Source of the DNA: Tenacibaculum tangerinum
Lineage (GTDB): Bacteria > Bacteroidota > Bacteroidia > Flavobacteriales > Flavobacteriaceae
Length of the DNA stretch: 64,000 nucleotides
Direction: 5' to 3'
Assembly: GCF_029853675.1 (NCBI RefSeq)
Contig: NZ_CP122539.1
Span: forward strand, 3,305,001 to 3,369,000
Program-made: the position numbers and the translations under genes
The notes under the pieces: model-generated
Told to the model about the DNA's origin: nothing
Seen by the model: only the letters and a program-made list of their open reading frames with translations
The model's database searches: none
Part shown: positions 8,990-17,690 of the stretch, in pieces
Layout: the number at the start of each line of letters is the position of its first letter
Position numbering within the stretch: the first letter of the stretch is position 1

Positions 8990-9313
8990 TTAAACTAAAC
9001 CATTTCTTTTTTGAATTTTATAATGACTTTCGTTTTTGCATTCAGAAAGTTCAGGTAATATTTTATAATTTTTATCAATTAAAGCGATCTTTTTGGCTCT
9101 TGACCAACCTTGGATTTGTTTTTCTCTATAAAATGCTTGAGGTATTTGTTGAAATTCTTCAACATAAACTAAGGTAATAGGTAATCTCTTTTGAGTATGA
9201 CGAGCACCTTTGCCATTTTGGTGTTCGGCAAGTCTCTTCTCTAGATTAATAGTACTACCTGTATAAAAACTTCCGTCTGAACATTCTAGTATGTAAACAA
9301 AACCTTTAGGCAT
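8990..9313 (-). CDS. GIY-YIG nuclease family protein
   Basis: Small single-domain GIY-YIG protein of the YhbQ/UPF0213 type. The fold signature appears as FVYILECSDGSFYTGSTINL, with the catalytic-type Arg/His region KRLAEHQNGKGARHT and REKQIQGWSRAKKIALI. A nuclease role is inferred from the family; no cellular role is established. It is wedged between the GHMP kinase (2 bp away) and HMG-CoA reductase, flanked on its 5' side by palindromic repeats, which suggests it is a later arrival in the mevalonate cluster. Confidence 0.92.
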   Translation of the reverse strand: MPKGFVYILECSDGSFYTGSTINLEKRLAEHQNGKGARHTQKRLPITLVYVEEFQQIPQAFYREKQIQGWSRAKKIALIDKNYKILPELSECKNESHYKIQKRNGLV

Positions 9314-9336
9314 TTTATAATTCTAATATTAATAGG

Positions 9337-9362
9337 TGGTTACTAAGCGTAGTCAGAGTCAA
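9337..9362. repeat. Degenerate palindromic repeat copy
   Basis: Diverged copy of the gctgagcgtagtcga repeat (tactaagcgtagtcagagtc), 15 bp left of a better copy in the gap before HMG-CoA reductase. Confidence 0.65.
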
Positions 9363-9378
9363 CGGTTTTTAAATGATC

Positions 9379-9403
9379 GGTGGCTGAGCGTAGTCGAAGT
9401 CAC
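9379..9403. repeat. Palindromic repeat supplying the HMG-CoA reductase stop codon
   Basis: Copy with arms ggtggct / agtcacc-like ends. Its right end overlaps the TGA stop (9402-9400) of the HMG-CoA reductase gene, so the last codons of that gene are repeat-derived. Confidence 0.8.
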
Positions 9404-11130
9404 AATCCAAATTGTTTAAAATGGTGGGTGAAATGCTTTACTTGGAATTTCTTCCAGTACTCATAATTTAATGCTCCAAAAAACGGATGTACGACTGTTT
9501 TCTCAGGATTTTCAGTAAACACTTTTTCAAAGAGCTGCACTTGTTCGATTAAATCCTCAATAGCCTCTTCCATCGAACTAAATTTTAACGGAGTTGGTGC
9601 TTCCGATAAAAACGGAGCTTTAAATCCGACTTGCAATTCGTTATCAGTATGTAAAAACGGTTTTCTTCTAGCTGACTTCTCATCAGAAACATAGATGTCA
9701 ACCTTCCAGTTGCCATTTGCAATTTGAGTCACTGCACTTAAATGTTCAACCATTTGTTGCCCGTTCATCTTTCCAAACAACGGTTTTGCATCCGCTTTTA
9801 ACCTTGTAAGTGTATTGCGTACTTCTTCTTCATTTAAAAAATTGACCCATTGTACTTTAGGTTTACGAAGCTCGTTTAGTTTTTCAACCACAGCGCTATG
9901 TGAAGCAGTTCTGTTATCAAAATAAGCAATTGCGGCTTCTTTTTCTTCATGGGTTGCTTTGTGCTGATTTAAAATATTCATCAGGTGCATTTTCATGTGT
10001 CCATGTTGAATTCCTTTGGTGGTCAGAGCACGTAAAGCGGCAAAATTTTGAGCCAATCCAGCAGCGGCAATAATTTGCATGAGGGTGCGTGCACCAGGTT
10101 TTTGCATCATGTCTAACGATAGTTTTGCCATGGGGTGTAATGCTGTTAATCCGCCTACGGTTCCGAGAGCTAGGGGAATTTCAATCCAAAATCGAAAAAT
10201 CCCGTCTTTTACTTCGCAATGGGTTAAGCTTTTGTATTGTCCGTCTTTTGCAGCATAGGCATGTGCCCCCGCTTCAATGGCTCTAAAATCGTTACCTGTA
10301 GCGAGTACGACGGCATCGATTCCGTTCATAATTCCTTTGTTGTGTGTAACGGCACGATACGGTTCTATTTCGGCTATTTGAACCGCTTGTTTGAATTTTT
10401 GAGCAAATTTTTCTGGATTTTCTCCACCGAGTTCTTCTATTGTACAGCTTACTTCGGCTCTTACCAAACACTCAGGGACATAATTAGAAAGAATGCTCAT
10501 TACAATTTCAATATCTTCTTTTCTAAAAGCCTTTGCAATGGCTTCTAAACAAGAGTTGATGAAGTTGGCACCCATACTATCTTTAGTTTCAAAAGTAACA
10601 TGTAATTGATAGTAGTTTGCCAATTTATCCGTTTTATCAACTAGTTGAATATCTAAAATTCCACCACCCCGTTTTTCCATATTTTTAGTAATAGATGCCG
10701 TGGCAGCATATAACTCGGTTTTTTGTAGGTGAAAGTAGTTCTCTAATTCCTTTTTATCGCCTGCATACATAAAATGCACCTGACCAATTTTAGTGGTAGA
10801 AATCACTTCGGTTTTAAATCCACCACGAGTGCTCCAGTACTTGGCTACTTTAGCAGCAGCGGCAACAACCGAACTTTCTTCAACCACCATGGGTATTACA
10901 TAACTACGTCCATTAATTACAAAATTAGGGGCAATACCATAAGGCATGTAAAAATTAGAAATGGTGTTTTCTATAAAATCATCGTGCAACTGTTGTAGTT
11001 TGTCATCAACATTCCAGTATTGCTTAAGCGTTTGAATAATTTCTGATTGATTGTTAAAATATGTTTTGGCCAACCAGTCTATTTTTTCTTCTTTGGTAAG
11101 TTTAGAAAAACCAGAGATTTTTTTAGACAT
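9400..11130 (-). CDS. Class II hydroxymethylglutaryl-CoA reductase with C-terminal DinB/DUF1569-like domain
   Basis: Reduces HMG-CoA to mevalonate, the committed step of the mevalonate pathway. Catalytic region (about residues 1-423) shows IPMVVEESSVVAAAAKVAK, the Lys loop THNKGIMNG, ATGNDFRAIEAGAHAYA with the catalytic Asp, and HGHMKMHL with the catalytic His. About 150 further residues (424-576) contain MNGQQMVEHLSA and HPFFGALNYEYW...KHFTHHFKQFG, matching DinB/DUF1569-like helical bundles. Class II enzymes are normally near 430 aa, so this is a fusion. ATG at 11130 is preferred over a TTG two codons upstream. Confidence 0.93.
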   Translation of the reverse strand: MSKKISGFSKLTKEEKIDWLAKTYFNNQSEIIQTLKQYWNVDDKLQQLHDDFIENTISNFYMPYGIAPNFVINGRSYVIPMVVEESSVVAAAAKVAKYWSTRGGFKTEVISTTKIGQVHFMYAGDKKELENYFHLQKTELYAATASITKNMEKRGGGILDIQLVDKTDKLANYYQLHVTFETKDSMGANFINSCLEAIAKAFRKEDIEIVMSILSNYVPECLVRAEVSCTIEELGGENPEKFAQKFKQAVQIAEIEPYRAVTHNKGIMNGIDAVVLATGNDFRAIEAGAHAYAAKDGQYKSLTHCEVKDGIFRFWIEIPLALGTVGGLTALHPMAKLSLDMMQKPGARTLMQIIAAAGLAQNFAALRALTTKGIQHGHMKMHLMNILNQHKATHEEKEAAIAYFDNRTASHSAVVEKLNELRKPKVQWVNFLNEEEVRNTLTRLKADAKPLFGKMNGQQMVEHLSAVTQIANGNWKVDIYVSDEKSARRKPFLHTDNELQVGFKAPFLSEAPTPLKFSSMEEAIEDLIEQVQLFEKVFTENPEKTVVHPFFGALNYEYWKKFQVKHFTHHFKQFGL

Positions 11131-11202
11131 TCTCAATTCATTTTTAGAGGTTCAAAGATACATCAATCCTGTTAAAATGGTTATCTTATTTAGTTTTTAT
11201 GA

Positions 11203-11210
11203 TATTTTTG
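11203..11210 (+). promoter_or_regulatory. -7 promoter box TATTTTTG upstream of dipeptidyl peptidase IV
   Basis: Exact TAnnTTTG match in the divergent gap between HMG-CoA reductase and the peptidase gene, about 63 bp before the ATG at 11273. No strong -33 TTG is seen at the expected distance. Confidence 0.4.
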
Positions 11211-11272
11211 AAAGGATTTTTGGCTATTTTTCCGTAAACTTGGCAAACTTTTTAGATAAACAGCAACTTAAA

Positions 11273-13417
11273 ATGAAGAAACTATTAGTATTGTTTATAG
11301 GAATATCTTCGCTAGTACAAGCACAAAAAAAGGATATTTCTTTAGAGGATATATGGAGAAATGGCACATTTAGAGCCGATTACATGAACTCTCTAAACTC
11401 TATGAATGGAGATTTTTACTCACTCTTAAATAATGAAAATGGAAGCTCTACTGTAGATAAATACAGTTATGAAACTTTAGAAAAAGTAGCTACGATAGTT
11501 AATAGTAGCGATTTACCAAGATTAGAATACTTTCAATCATATAGCTTTAACAAAGATGAAACGAAATTAATTTTAGGAACTAATTTCAAACAAATCTTCC
11601 GTCGTTCGTATTTAGGTACATTTTACGTGTACGACATTGCAACAAAATCGTTAGATTTAATAGGAGAAGATATTCAAGAGCCTACTTTTTCGCCAGATAG
11701 TAAGAAGGTAGCGTATGCAAAGTCAAATAATTTATTTATAAAAGATTTTTCTGATAATACAGTTATTCAAATAACGAGTAACGGAAAAAAGAATGAAATA
11801 ATTAATGGTATTACCGATTGGGTATACGAAGAAGAGTTTGGTTTTGTAAGAGCCTTTGACTGGAGTAAAGATGGTAGTAATTTAGCCTACTTACGTTTTG
11901 ATGAAAGCGAGGTTAAAACCTTTTCAATGGATGTATACGGAAAACAGAAATATCCAATGCAGCATGTGTTCAAATATCCAAAAGCAGGAGAAGCAAATGC
12001 CAAAGTTTCGTTACATATCTTTTCGTTAACAACAGGAAAGACCGCTGAGATTAGAGTGGGAGATTACGAATATATTCCAAGAATTAATTGGACAAACGAT
12101 GCCGATCTATTAGCTGTTCGTACCTTAAACCGTCATCAGAACGATTTAAAAATGTACTTTGTAAATGCCAGTACGTTTAAAAGCAATTTGGTATTAAATG
12201 AAACGGATAAAGCCTACGTAGATATTACCGATGATTTAACTTTTTTAGACGATAATAGTTTTATTTGGACGAGTGAAAAAGACGGATTTAATCATATTTA
12301 TCACTATGATAAAAATGGAAAATTGCGAAATCAAGTAACCAAAGGAAATTGGGAAGTAACTTCGTATTATGGATTTAATACAGCAACGAAAACGATTTAT
12401 TATCAATCTGTTGAAAACGGTTCTATTAACAGAGGGGTGTATAGCATTTCTTTAGATGGAAGTAATAAAAAATTAATAAGCAATGCTACTGGAACTAACA
12501 GTGCAGCATTTAGCGAAAATAAACACTATTTTATCAATACCTTTTCCGATGTGAATACACCGCCAGTATATACGTTGAGAAATGGTGAAGGACAGGTGTT
12601 AAAAACGATAAAAGACAACGCTGCCTTAAAAGAAACTATTGCAGGTTATAACTTAAGTAAAAAGGAGTTTTCTACCATTAACATAAACGGAAACGACTTA
12701 AATATGTACACTATTAAGCCAGCAAATTTTGATGCCAATAAAAAGTACCCAGTTTTAATGTATCAATATTCAGGACCCGGTTCTCAAAATGTAAAGAATA
12801 GCTGGAATAGTGCCAATGATTATTGGCATCAACTATTAGCACAAAATGGTTATATGATTGTTTGTGTTGATGGTAGAGGAACAGGCTATAAAGGTCGTGA
12901 TTTTAAGAAAGTAACGTACATGAACTTGGTAAAGTATGAAACGGAAGACCAAATCGCAGTAGCTAAAGAATTAGCAAAATTGCCTTATGTAGATGCGAAT
13001 AGAATTGGTATTTGGGGATGGTCTTTTGGAGGTCACATGAGTACCAATTGTTTGTTAAAAGGAAACGATGTATTTGCAGCAGCCATTGCAGTAGCACCCG
13101 TTACTACGTGGCGTTTTTATGATACAATTTATACAGAACGTTACATGCGTACCCCAGAAGAAAACCCATCAGGATACGATGATAACTCACCTTTGAATTA
13201 CCCTGAATTATTACAAGGAAAATACCTGTTAATTCACGGTACAGGCGATGATAATGTGCATGTGCAAAATGCGTATCGAATGGCAGAAGCACTAATACAA
13301 GCCAACAAACAATTTGAATGGGGAATGTATCCAGACAAAAACCATGGTATTTATGGCGGAAATACGCGCTTACATCTATACACTAAAATGACAAACTTTA
13401 TTAAAAATAACTTATAA
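11273..13417 (+). CDS. Dipeptidyl peptidase IV (S9B family), exported
   Basis: Serine exopeptidase that removes Xaa-Pro/Ala dipeptides. Start chosen at 11273 because it gives a clean signal peptide (MKKLLVLFIGISSLVQA); an upstream extension would overlap the HMG-CoA reductase gene and has no such signal. The N-terminal beta-propeller (about 40-480) includes WVYEEEF, with the double-Glu substrate-binding motif. The alpha/beta-hydrolase domain carries the triad Ser584 (GWSFGG), Asp659 (GTGDDNVHVQ) and His691 (KNHGIYGG). 714 aa is the family norm. Two POT peptide transporters follow, the first 3 bp away, so released dipeptides are probably imported by them. Confidence 0.96.
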   Translation: MKKLLVLFIGISSLVQAQKKDISLEDIWRNGTFRADYMNSLNSMNGDFYSLLNNENGSSTVDKYSYETLEKVATIVNSSDLPRLEYFQSYSFNKDETKLILGTNFKQIFRRSYLGTFYVYDIATKSLDLIGEDIQEPTFSPDSKKVAYAKSNNLFIKDFSDNTVIQITSNGKKNEIINGITDWVYEEEFGFVRAFDWSKDGSNLAYLRFDESEVKTFSMDVYGKQKYPMQHVFKYPKAGEANAKVSLHIFSLTTGKTAEIRVGDYEYIPRINWTNDADLLAVRTLNRHQNDLKMYFVNASTFKSNLVLNETDKAYVDITDDLTFLDDNSFIWTSEKDGFNHIYHYDKNGKLRNQVTKGNWEVTSYYGFNTATKTIYYQSVENGSINRGVYSISLDGSNKKLISNATGTNSAAFSENKHYFINTFSDVNTPPVYTLRNGEGQVLKTIKDNAALKETIAGYNLSKKEFSTININGNDLNMYTIKPANFDANKKYPVLMYQYSGPGSQNVKNSWNSANDYWHQLLAQNGYMIVCVDGRGTGYKGRDFKKVTYMNLVKYETEDQIAVAKELAKLPYVDANRIGIWGWSFGGHMSTNCLLKGNDVFAAAIAVAPVTTWRFYDTIYTERYMRTPEENPSGYDDNSPLNYPELLQGKYLLIHGTGDDNVHVQNAYRMAEALIQANKQFEWGMYPDKNHGIYGGNTRLHLYTKMTNFIKNNL

Positions 13418-13420
13418 AAT

Positions 13421-14794
13421 ATGGCAAATTCAACACCAATAAAACGAAAAGAATTATTTGGACATCCAGCAGGACTATATGTACTGTTTTTTACAGAAAT
13501 GTGGGAGCGTTTCTCATACTATGGTATGAGAGCAATTTTGGTACTGTACCTTGTGGCAAAAACTACCGAAGAGAATGCAGGTTTGGGTTGGTCTAATGGA
13601 GATGCATTGTCTTTATATGGTACGTATACAATGCTAGTATACCTAATGTCTATACCAGGAGGTTGGATTGCCGATAAGTTTTTAGGACAAAAGAAATCTG
13701 TTTTGTACGGAGGTATTTTGTTAGTAGCAGGGCATAGTATTTTAGCAATAGAACAAATGTGGGCTTTCTATACAGGATTAGGTTTAATTATCGCTGGTGT
13801 AGGAATGCTCAAGCCGAATATCTCAACAATGGTAGGAGGTTTATACAGGCAAGGAGATATTCGTAGAGATAAAGGGTTTACAATTTTTTATATCGGTATT
13901 AATGTGGGAGCATTTTTGTCTGCCTTAATAGTGGGGTATGTCGGAGAAACTTATGGTTGGCACTACGGATTTGGGTTAGCAGGAATTGGAATGGCTTTAG
14001 GCTTACTTCAATATGTGTTAGGTCAAAAACATTTGCAAGGTGTAGGAGATTATTTAGGTACCTCAGAAAACAAAGAAGATAAAGAGTTAATGAATAAGCC
14101 ATTAACAAAAATAGAGAAAGATAGAGTAGTGGTTCTTTTAATCTCATTTTTGTTAGTAATTATCTTCTGGGGAGCTTTTGAACAAGCAGGAGGATTAATG
14201 AATATCTATGCTTCTGAAAAAACAGGTAGAATGTTAGGAGGTTTTGAAATTCCTGCATCGTGGTTTCAATCATTAAACGCATTTTTTATCATTGTTTTAG
14301 GAACTTCTGTAGCAGCATATTGGGCTAAAAGAAAGTTAAAAGGAAAACTGTCAACAGGTTTGTTTAAAATGATTATGGGATTAATAATCATGGGAACAGG
14401 TTTCTTTTTTATGACGGCAGCATCTGCCCAATATCAAAGTGAAGGTACCTCTGCTATGTATTGGTTAGTATTAGCATACCTATTCCATACCATCGGAGAA
14501 TTATGTATTTCACCAGTAGCATTATCTTACATAACCAAATTAGCACCTGTAAAATACGCCTCTTTAATGATGGGAGTGTATTTTGCTATGACTGGAGTTG
14601 GTAATAAAGTTGCAGGACTTCTAGGAGAAGCATCTGAAAGCTTAGGTGAGTATACGATTTTTACAGGAATAGCAGTTTTTTGTGTTTCCTTTGGACTGTT
14701 AATGTTATTGTTTAGAAAAAAATTAGAGGCATTAACACATGGAGCAGAAGATAATGAAAGAGACTTAAAAGACGAATTAGTAGAAAATAATTAA
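13421..14794 (+). CDS. POT-family proton-coupled di/tripeptide transporter
   Basis: Inner-membrane MFS transporter of the POT/PTR family, importing di- and tripeptides with protons. The PTR signature region FFTEMWERFSYYGMRAIL carries the ExxER-type motif in helix 1. About 12 membrane segments are predicted, with EQAGGLMNIY in helix 7 and the helix-10 region HTIGELCISPVALSYIT. It begins 3 bp after the dipeptidyl peptidase IV stop, a strong operon link. 457 aa is slightly short but complete. Confidence 0.95.
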   Translation: MANSTPIKRKELFGHPAGLYVLFFTEMWERFSYYGMRAILVLYLVAKTTEENAGLGWSNGDALSLYGTYTMLVYLMSIPGGWIADKFLGQKKSVLYGGILLVAGHSILAIEQMWAFYTGLGLIIAGVGMLKPNISTMVGGLYRQGDIRRDKGFTIFYIGINVGAFLSALIVGYVGETYGWHYGFGLAGIGMALGLLQYVLGQKHLQGVGDYLGTSENKEDKELMNKPLTKIEKDRVVVLLISFLLVIIFWGAFEQAGGLMNIYASEKTGRMLGGFEIPASWFQSLNAFFIIVLGTSVAAYWAKRKLKGKLSTGLFKMIMGLIIMGTGFFFMTAASAQYQSEGTSAMYWLVLAYLFHTIGELCISPVALSYITKLAPVKYASLMMGVYFAMTGVGNKVAGLLGEASESLGEYTIFTGIAVFCVSFGLLMLLFRKKLEALTHGAEDNERDLKDELVENN

Positions 14795-14799
14795 AAAAT

Positions 14800-14832
14800 A
14801 AACCTTGGTAGTAACACAAACTACCAAGGTTT
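14800..14832 (+). terminator. Inverted repeat between the two POT genes
   Basis: Perfect 12-bp stem aaaccttggtag / ctaccaaggttt with a 9-nt loop, but only three T residues after it. It could be a leaky terminator or mRNA-processing hairpin that lowers expression of the second transporter. Confidence 0.6.
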
Positions 14833-14858
14833 ACAGTATAAACTATATATCAAAAAAA

Positions 14859-16625
14859 ATGAATACAGATATTGAGAATCTATTTAAAGACAAAGTTTTA
14901 GGACATCCGGCAGGATTGTTCGTATTGTTTTTTACAGAAATGTGGGAACGCTTTTCGTACTACGGAATGCGAGCTATTTTAGTAATATTTTTAACAGGGG
15001 CCATAACTGGAAGCAATCCCGGTTGGGGATGGGACACATCAGCTGCTCTATCTTTATTAGGAACCTATGCTCTTTTTGTGTATTTAACACCTATTGTTGG
15101 TGGTTGGTTAGCCGACAATAAAATTGGGTATCGAATGGCAGTGGTTATCGGAGCATTACTAATGACACTAGGTCATGCATCAATGGCGATCGAAACTCCT
15201 ACTTTTCTTTATATAGGAATTGCCTTGTTAATTGTAGGAAATGGTTTTTTTAAGCCTAATATGACTTCAATTATCTCAAAGATGTATGCAGGTAAAGATG
15301 ATAAAAAAGATGGCGCTTACAACATTTTTTATATGGGAGTAAATGCGGGTGCTTTTATAGGAATTATGCTTTGCGGATGGGTAGGTGAGAAAATAGGATG
15401 GAGTTATGGTTTTGGCTTGGCTGGTATCTTTATGTTTTTAGGAATGATTCAATTTTATTTAGCGCAACCTATTTTTGGAAACTTAGGCGATAAGCCAAAG
15501 AACGAAAATAAAGGAATGATTGACACCTTAGCAGAGAACTCAGATAATAAGGAAAGTACGAAACTCAATAGGTTTTCTACACTTGATTATACCCTAATAG
15601 GTGTTTTTATTGTTTCTGCATTGATATTTATTATTAACGACCCATTAAGTAAAATAGGTAATATACAATCGTTAAACTTTACGGTTGCAGGAATGACAGA
15701 CTCCTTATTCTTTGCACTGTTAGCGGCAATTAGCTTTATTGTATTATTAATTGTTAGAATACCAAGATACACACCAATAGAGCGCGATAGAATGATTGCT
15801 TTTACAATTTTCTGTCTATTCACCATTTTCTTCTGGGCAGCCTTCGAACAAGCTGCGGGTTCTTTACCAATTTATACAAGAGATTTTACCGATAGGGTAT
15901 TGGAAGGAACAGCAGGAAGTGTTTTTAAAATAATTGACCTATTAGTAACAGTTGTTCCTATGGGAATTATAACGTATGTGTTAATAAGCCTTTTTAAGAA
16001 AACATTTAATAAAATAGGTTTATCTAACATCGTTTTAGGGGTAAGCTTTTTAATTGTTTGGGCAATTATCATATACAAATTATATGTAGAATTTAGCGAC
16101 CCTAAAGCAGAAGTTCCAATTACATGGTTTGCTATTTTAAACTCCTTATTTATCATTGCATTTGCACCGCTATTTACGAAGCTATGGGATAGTAAGTACA
16201 ACCCGCCAGCATCCGTAAAGTACGGTTTAGGTTTAATAATTATGGCGATAGGTTTTGGGCTACTCGCATTTGCAACAAAAGACATTCCTTTAGGAGCTAA
16301 GACAGCCAAGTTAAGTATGTTTTGGTTAGTATTAGCTTATTTGTTCCATACATTAGGAGAATTGTGTTTATCTCCGATGGGACTCTCATATTTGAGCAAG
16401 TTAGTACCAGCGAGAATGGTAGCATTCATGTTTGGAGTATATTATTTAGCCATTGCAATAGGAAACAAGTTAGCACACTACATAGGAGGTGATATTGAAA
16501 AAATTACAGAAGAAAGCGGACTGTCATTTTTCTTCTTAATATTTACGATAGTTCCAATAGCACTCGGACTTCTATCTTTTGCACTTCATCCTTTACTTAA
16601 AAGACTAATGCACGGTGTAAAATAG
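14859..16625 (+). CDS. POT-family peptide transporter, long form
   Basis: Second POT transporter, 588 aa from the ATG at 14859. An upstream TTG at 14805 would add a non-homologous tail that overlaps the hairpin, so ATG 14859 is preferred. The N-terminus repeats the paralogue's GHPAGLFVLFFTEMWERF. An insertion with extra hydrophobic segments (about residues 235-310 and 370-470) makes it longer than the first copy. Helix 7 carries AFEQAAGSLPIYT and helix 10 HTLGELCLSPMGLSYLS. Probably a different peptide preference; the two copies are in one unit with dipeptidyl peptidase IV. Confidence 0.94.
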   Translation: MNTDIENLFKDKVLGHPAGLFVLFFTEMWERFSYYGMRAILVIFLTGAITGSNPGWGWDTSAALSLLGTYALFVYLTPIVGGWLADNKIGYRMAVVIGALLMTLGHASMAIETPTFLYIGIALLIVGNGFFKPNMTSIISKMYAGKDDKKDGAYNIFYMGVNAGAFIGIMLCGWVGEKIGWSYGFGLAGIFMFLGMIQFYLAQPIFGNLGDKPKNENKGMIDTLAENSDNKESTKLNRFSTLDYTLIGVFIVSALIFIINDPLSKIGNIQSLNFTVAGMTDSLFFALLAAISFIVLLIVRIPRYTPIERDRMIAFTIFCLFTIFFWAAFEQAAGSLPIYTRDFTDRVLEGTAGSVFKIIDLLVTVVPMGIITYVLISLFKKTFNKIGLSNIVLGVSFLIVWAIIIYKLYVEFSDPKAEVPITWFAILNSLFIIAFAPLFTKLWDSKYNPPASVKYGLGLIIMAIGFGLLAFATKDIPLGAKTAKLSMFWLVLAYLFHTLGELCLSPMGLSYLSKLVPARMVAFMFGVYYLAIAIGNKLAHYIGGDIEKITEESGLSFFFLIFTIVPIALGLLSFALHPLLKRLMHGVK

Positions 16626-16649
16626 TGGTTTACAAACGTTAAATTATAT

Positions 16650-16688
16650 AAAAAACCTATCGAGTATAAAAACTTGATGGGTTTTTTT
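16650..16688 (+). terminator. Rho-independent terminator after the peptide operon
   Basis: Stem aaaaaacctatcgagt / acttgatgggtttttt (with G-U pairs), a 6-nt loop and a T run. It ends the peptidase/POT operon. Confidence 0.8.
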
Positions 16689-16689
16689 G

Positions 16690-16697
16690 TAAATTTG
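16690..16697 (+). promoter_or_regulatory. -7 promoter box TAAATTTG
   Basis: Exact TAnnTTTG match 25 bp before the ATG at 16723, immediately after the terminator. A TTG at 16674-16676 is only 13 bp upstream, shorter than usual. Confidence 0.5.
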
Positions 16698-16722
16698 GAA
16701 CACTTATTGACACTAAAGAAGT

Positions 16723-17244
16723 ATGAAAAAAATAATAATACTAGCAATTTTAAGCTTTATTTCATTCGGAATAGAGGCACAACAAAATAAAATACAGTGG
16801 CTGTCTTTTGAAGAGGCAATCGAATTAAACGAAAAAAATCCGAAACCTATTTTGGTTGATATATATACTGATTGGTGTGGTTGGTGTAAACGAATGGATA
16901 AAACCACTTATAGCAATAAAGTCATTGTCGACTATGTAAATACACACTACTATCCCGTAAAATTAAACGGTGAAGAAAAAGAAGATATTACCTTTAAAGG
17001 AAAAACATTTACCTACAAAGAAAACGGAAGAAGAGGGTATCATGAGCTAGCAGCATCGATTATGAAAGGAAAAATGAGCTACCCCACCACTATTTTTCTG
17101 AATGAAAAAATACAGCTATTACAAAACGTGCCAGGATATGTAGACGCGAAAAAGTTTGAAAAAATAATAGCCTATTTTAACGAAAAACACTACAAGAAAA
17201 CACCATGGAAAGAGTTTGAACAAAACTTTAAAAGTGCCATGTAA
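16723..17244 (+). CDS. Exported thioredoxin-like protein
   Basis: 173-aa periplasmic thioredoxin-fold protein. Signal peptide at about 1-19 (AILSFISFGIEAQ). The redox motif is CGWC in LVDIYTDWCGWCKRMDKT, and the cis-Pro is in SYPTTIFLNE. An insertion (ENGRRGYHELAASIMKG) is typical of the DUF255/thioredoxin_7-like subgroup. Likely role is disulfide reduction or exchange in the periplasm. A single-gene unit with its own -7 box; followed by a long repeat-bearing gap. Confidence 0.9.
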   Translation: MKKIIILAILSFISFGIEAQQNKIQWLSFEEAIELNEKNPKPILVDIYTDWCGWCKRMDKTTYSNKVIVDYVNTHYYPVKLNGEEKEDITFKGKTFTYKENGRRGYHELAASIMKGKMSYPTTIFLNEKIQLLQNVPGYVDAKKFEKIIAYFNEKHYKKTPWKEFEQNFKSAM

Positions 17245-17251
17245 ACCGATT

Positions 17252-17672
17252 AACGAATAATTTTTTCTCATACTGTCAGTTAGAGACAACAGACAAAACA
17301 ATTGTCAAGCAAGTGTAATGACAGCTATGGAATTATTTTTGAAAGGTAAATTACTTTGATTAACGAATCCATTAAAAGCACCCCGTCATAATCAGACAAG
17401 CCAAAAATAACACCGCAAGAGCCGTTACAATTAAAATCTGTTTGAGCGCTAGCGAGTTATTTTAATTTAGGTTCGAGGATGATTATTTTTGAGTGCAGGC
17501 TGGTCAAGACTAGATTTTTTGTTTCTTTTTCATCAATGGAAAAAGAAAAATAGCTTAGAAAAAAGATTATTCCATGTGAAATCTAAGTCTTTAAGAAAAG
17601 ATGTTAATGGTAGACAATAGACCTAAATGCGAAATGATAAACCATAAATCGTATGATACTAGTAATTTCAAA
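17252..17672 (+). repeat. Dispersed intergenic element, copy 1
   Basis: About 420 bp between the thioredoxin gene and comEC with no intact gene. Long stretches match 50598-51134 in the same orientation, e.g. around caagccaaaaataacaccgc and the palindrome ttctttttc...gaaaaagaa. Its right end (cctaaatgcgaaatgataaa) also matches the right end of the second copy. The reverse strand has a short degenerate reading frame (about QTDFNCNGSCGVIFGLSDYD) shared with copy 2 but interrupted there, so it may be a decayed coding remnant. Confidence 0.8.
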
Positions 17673-17690
17673 TCATAAAAGGTATAAATC

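Noticed and set aside
11051..11272. Longer N-terminus for the dipeptidyl peptidase IV gene
   Set aside because: The added 74 residues overlap the HMG-CoA reductase gene on the other strand and precede a perfect signal peptide; the start at 11273 is better.
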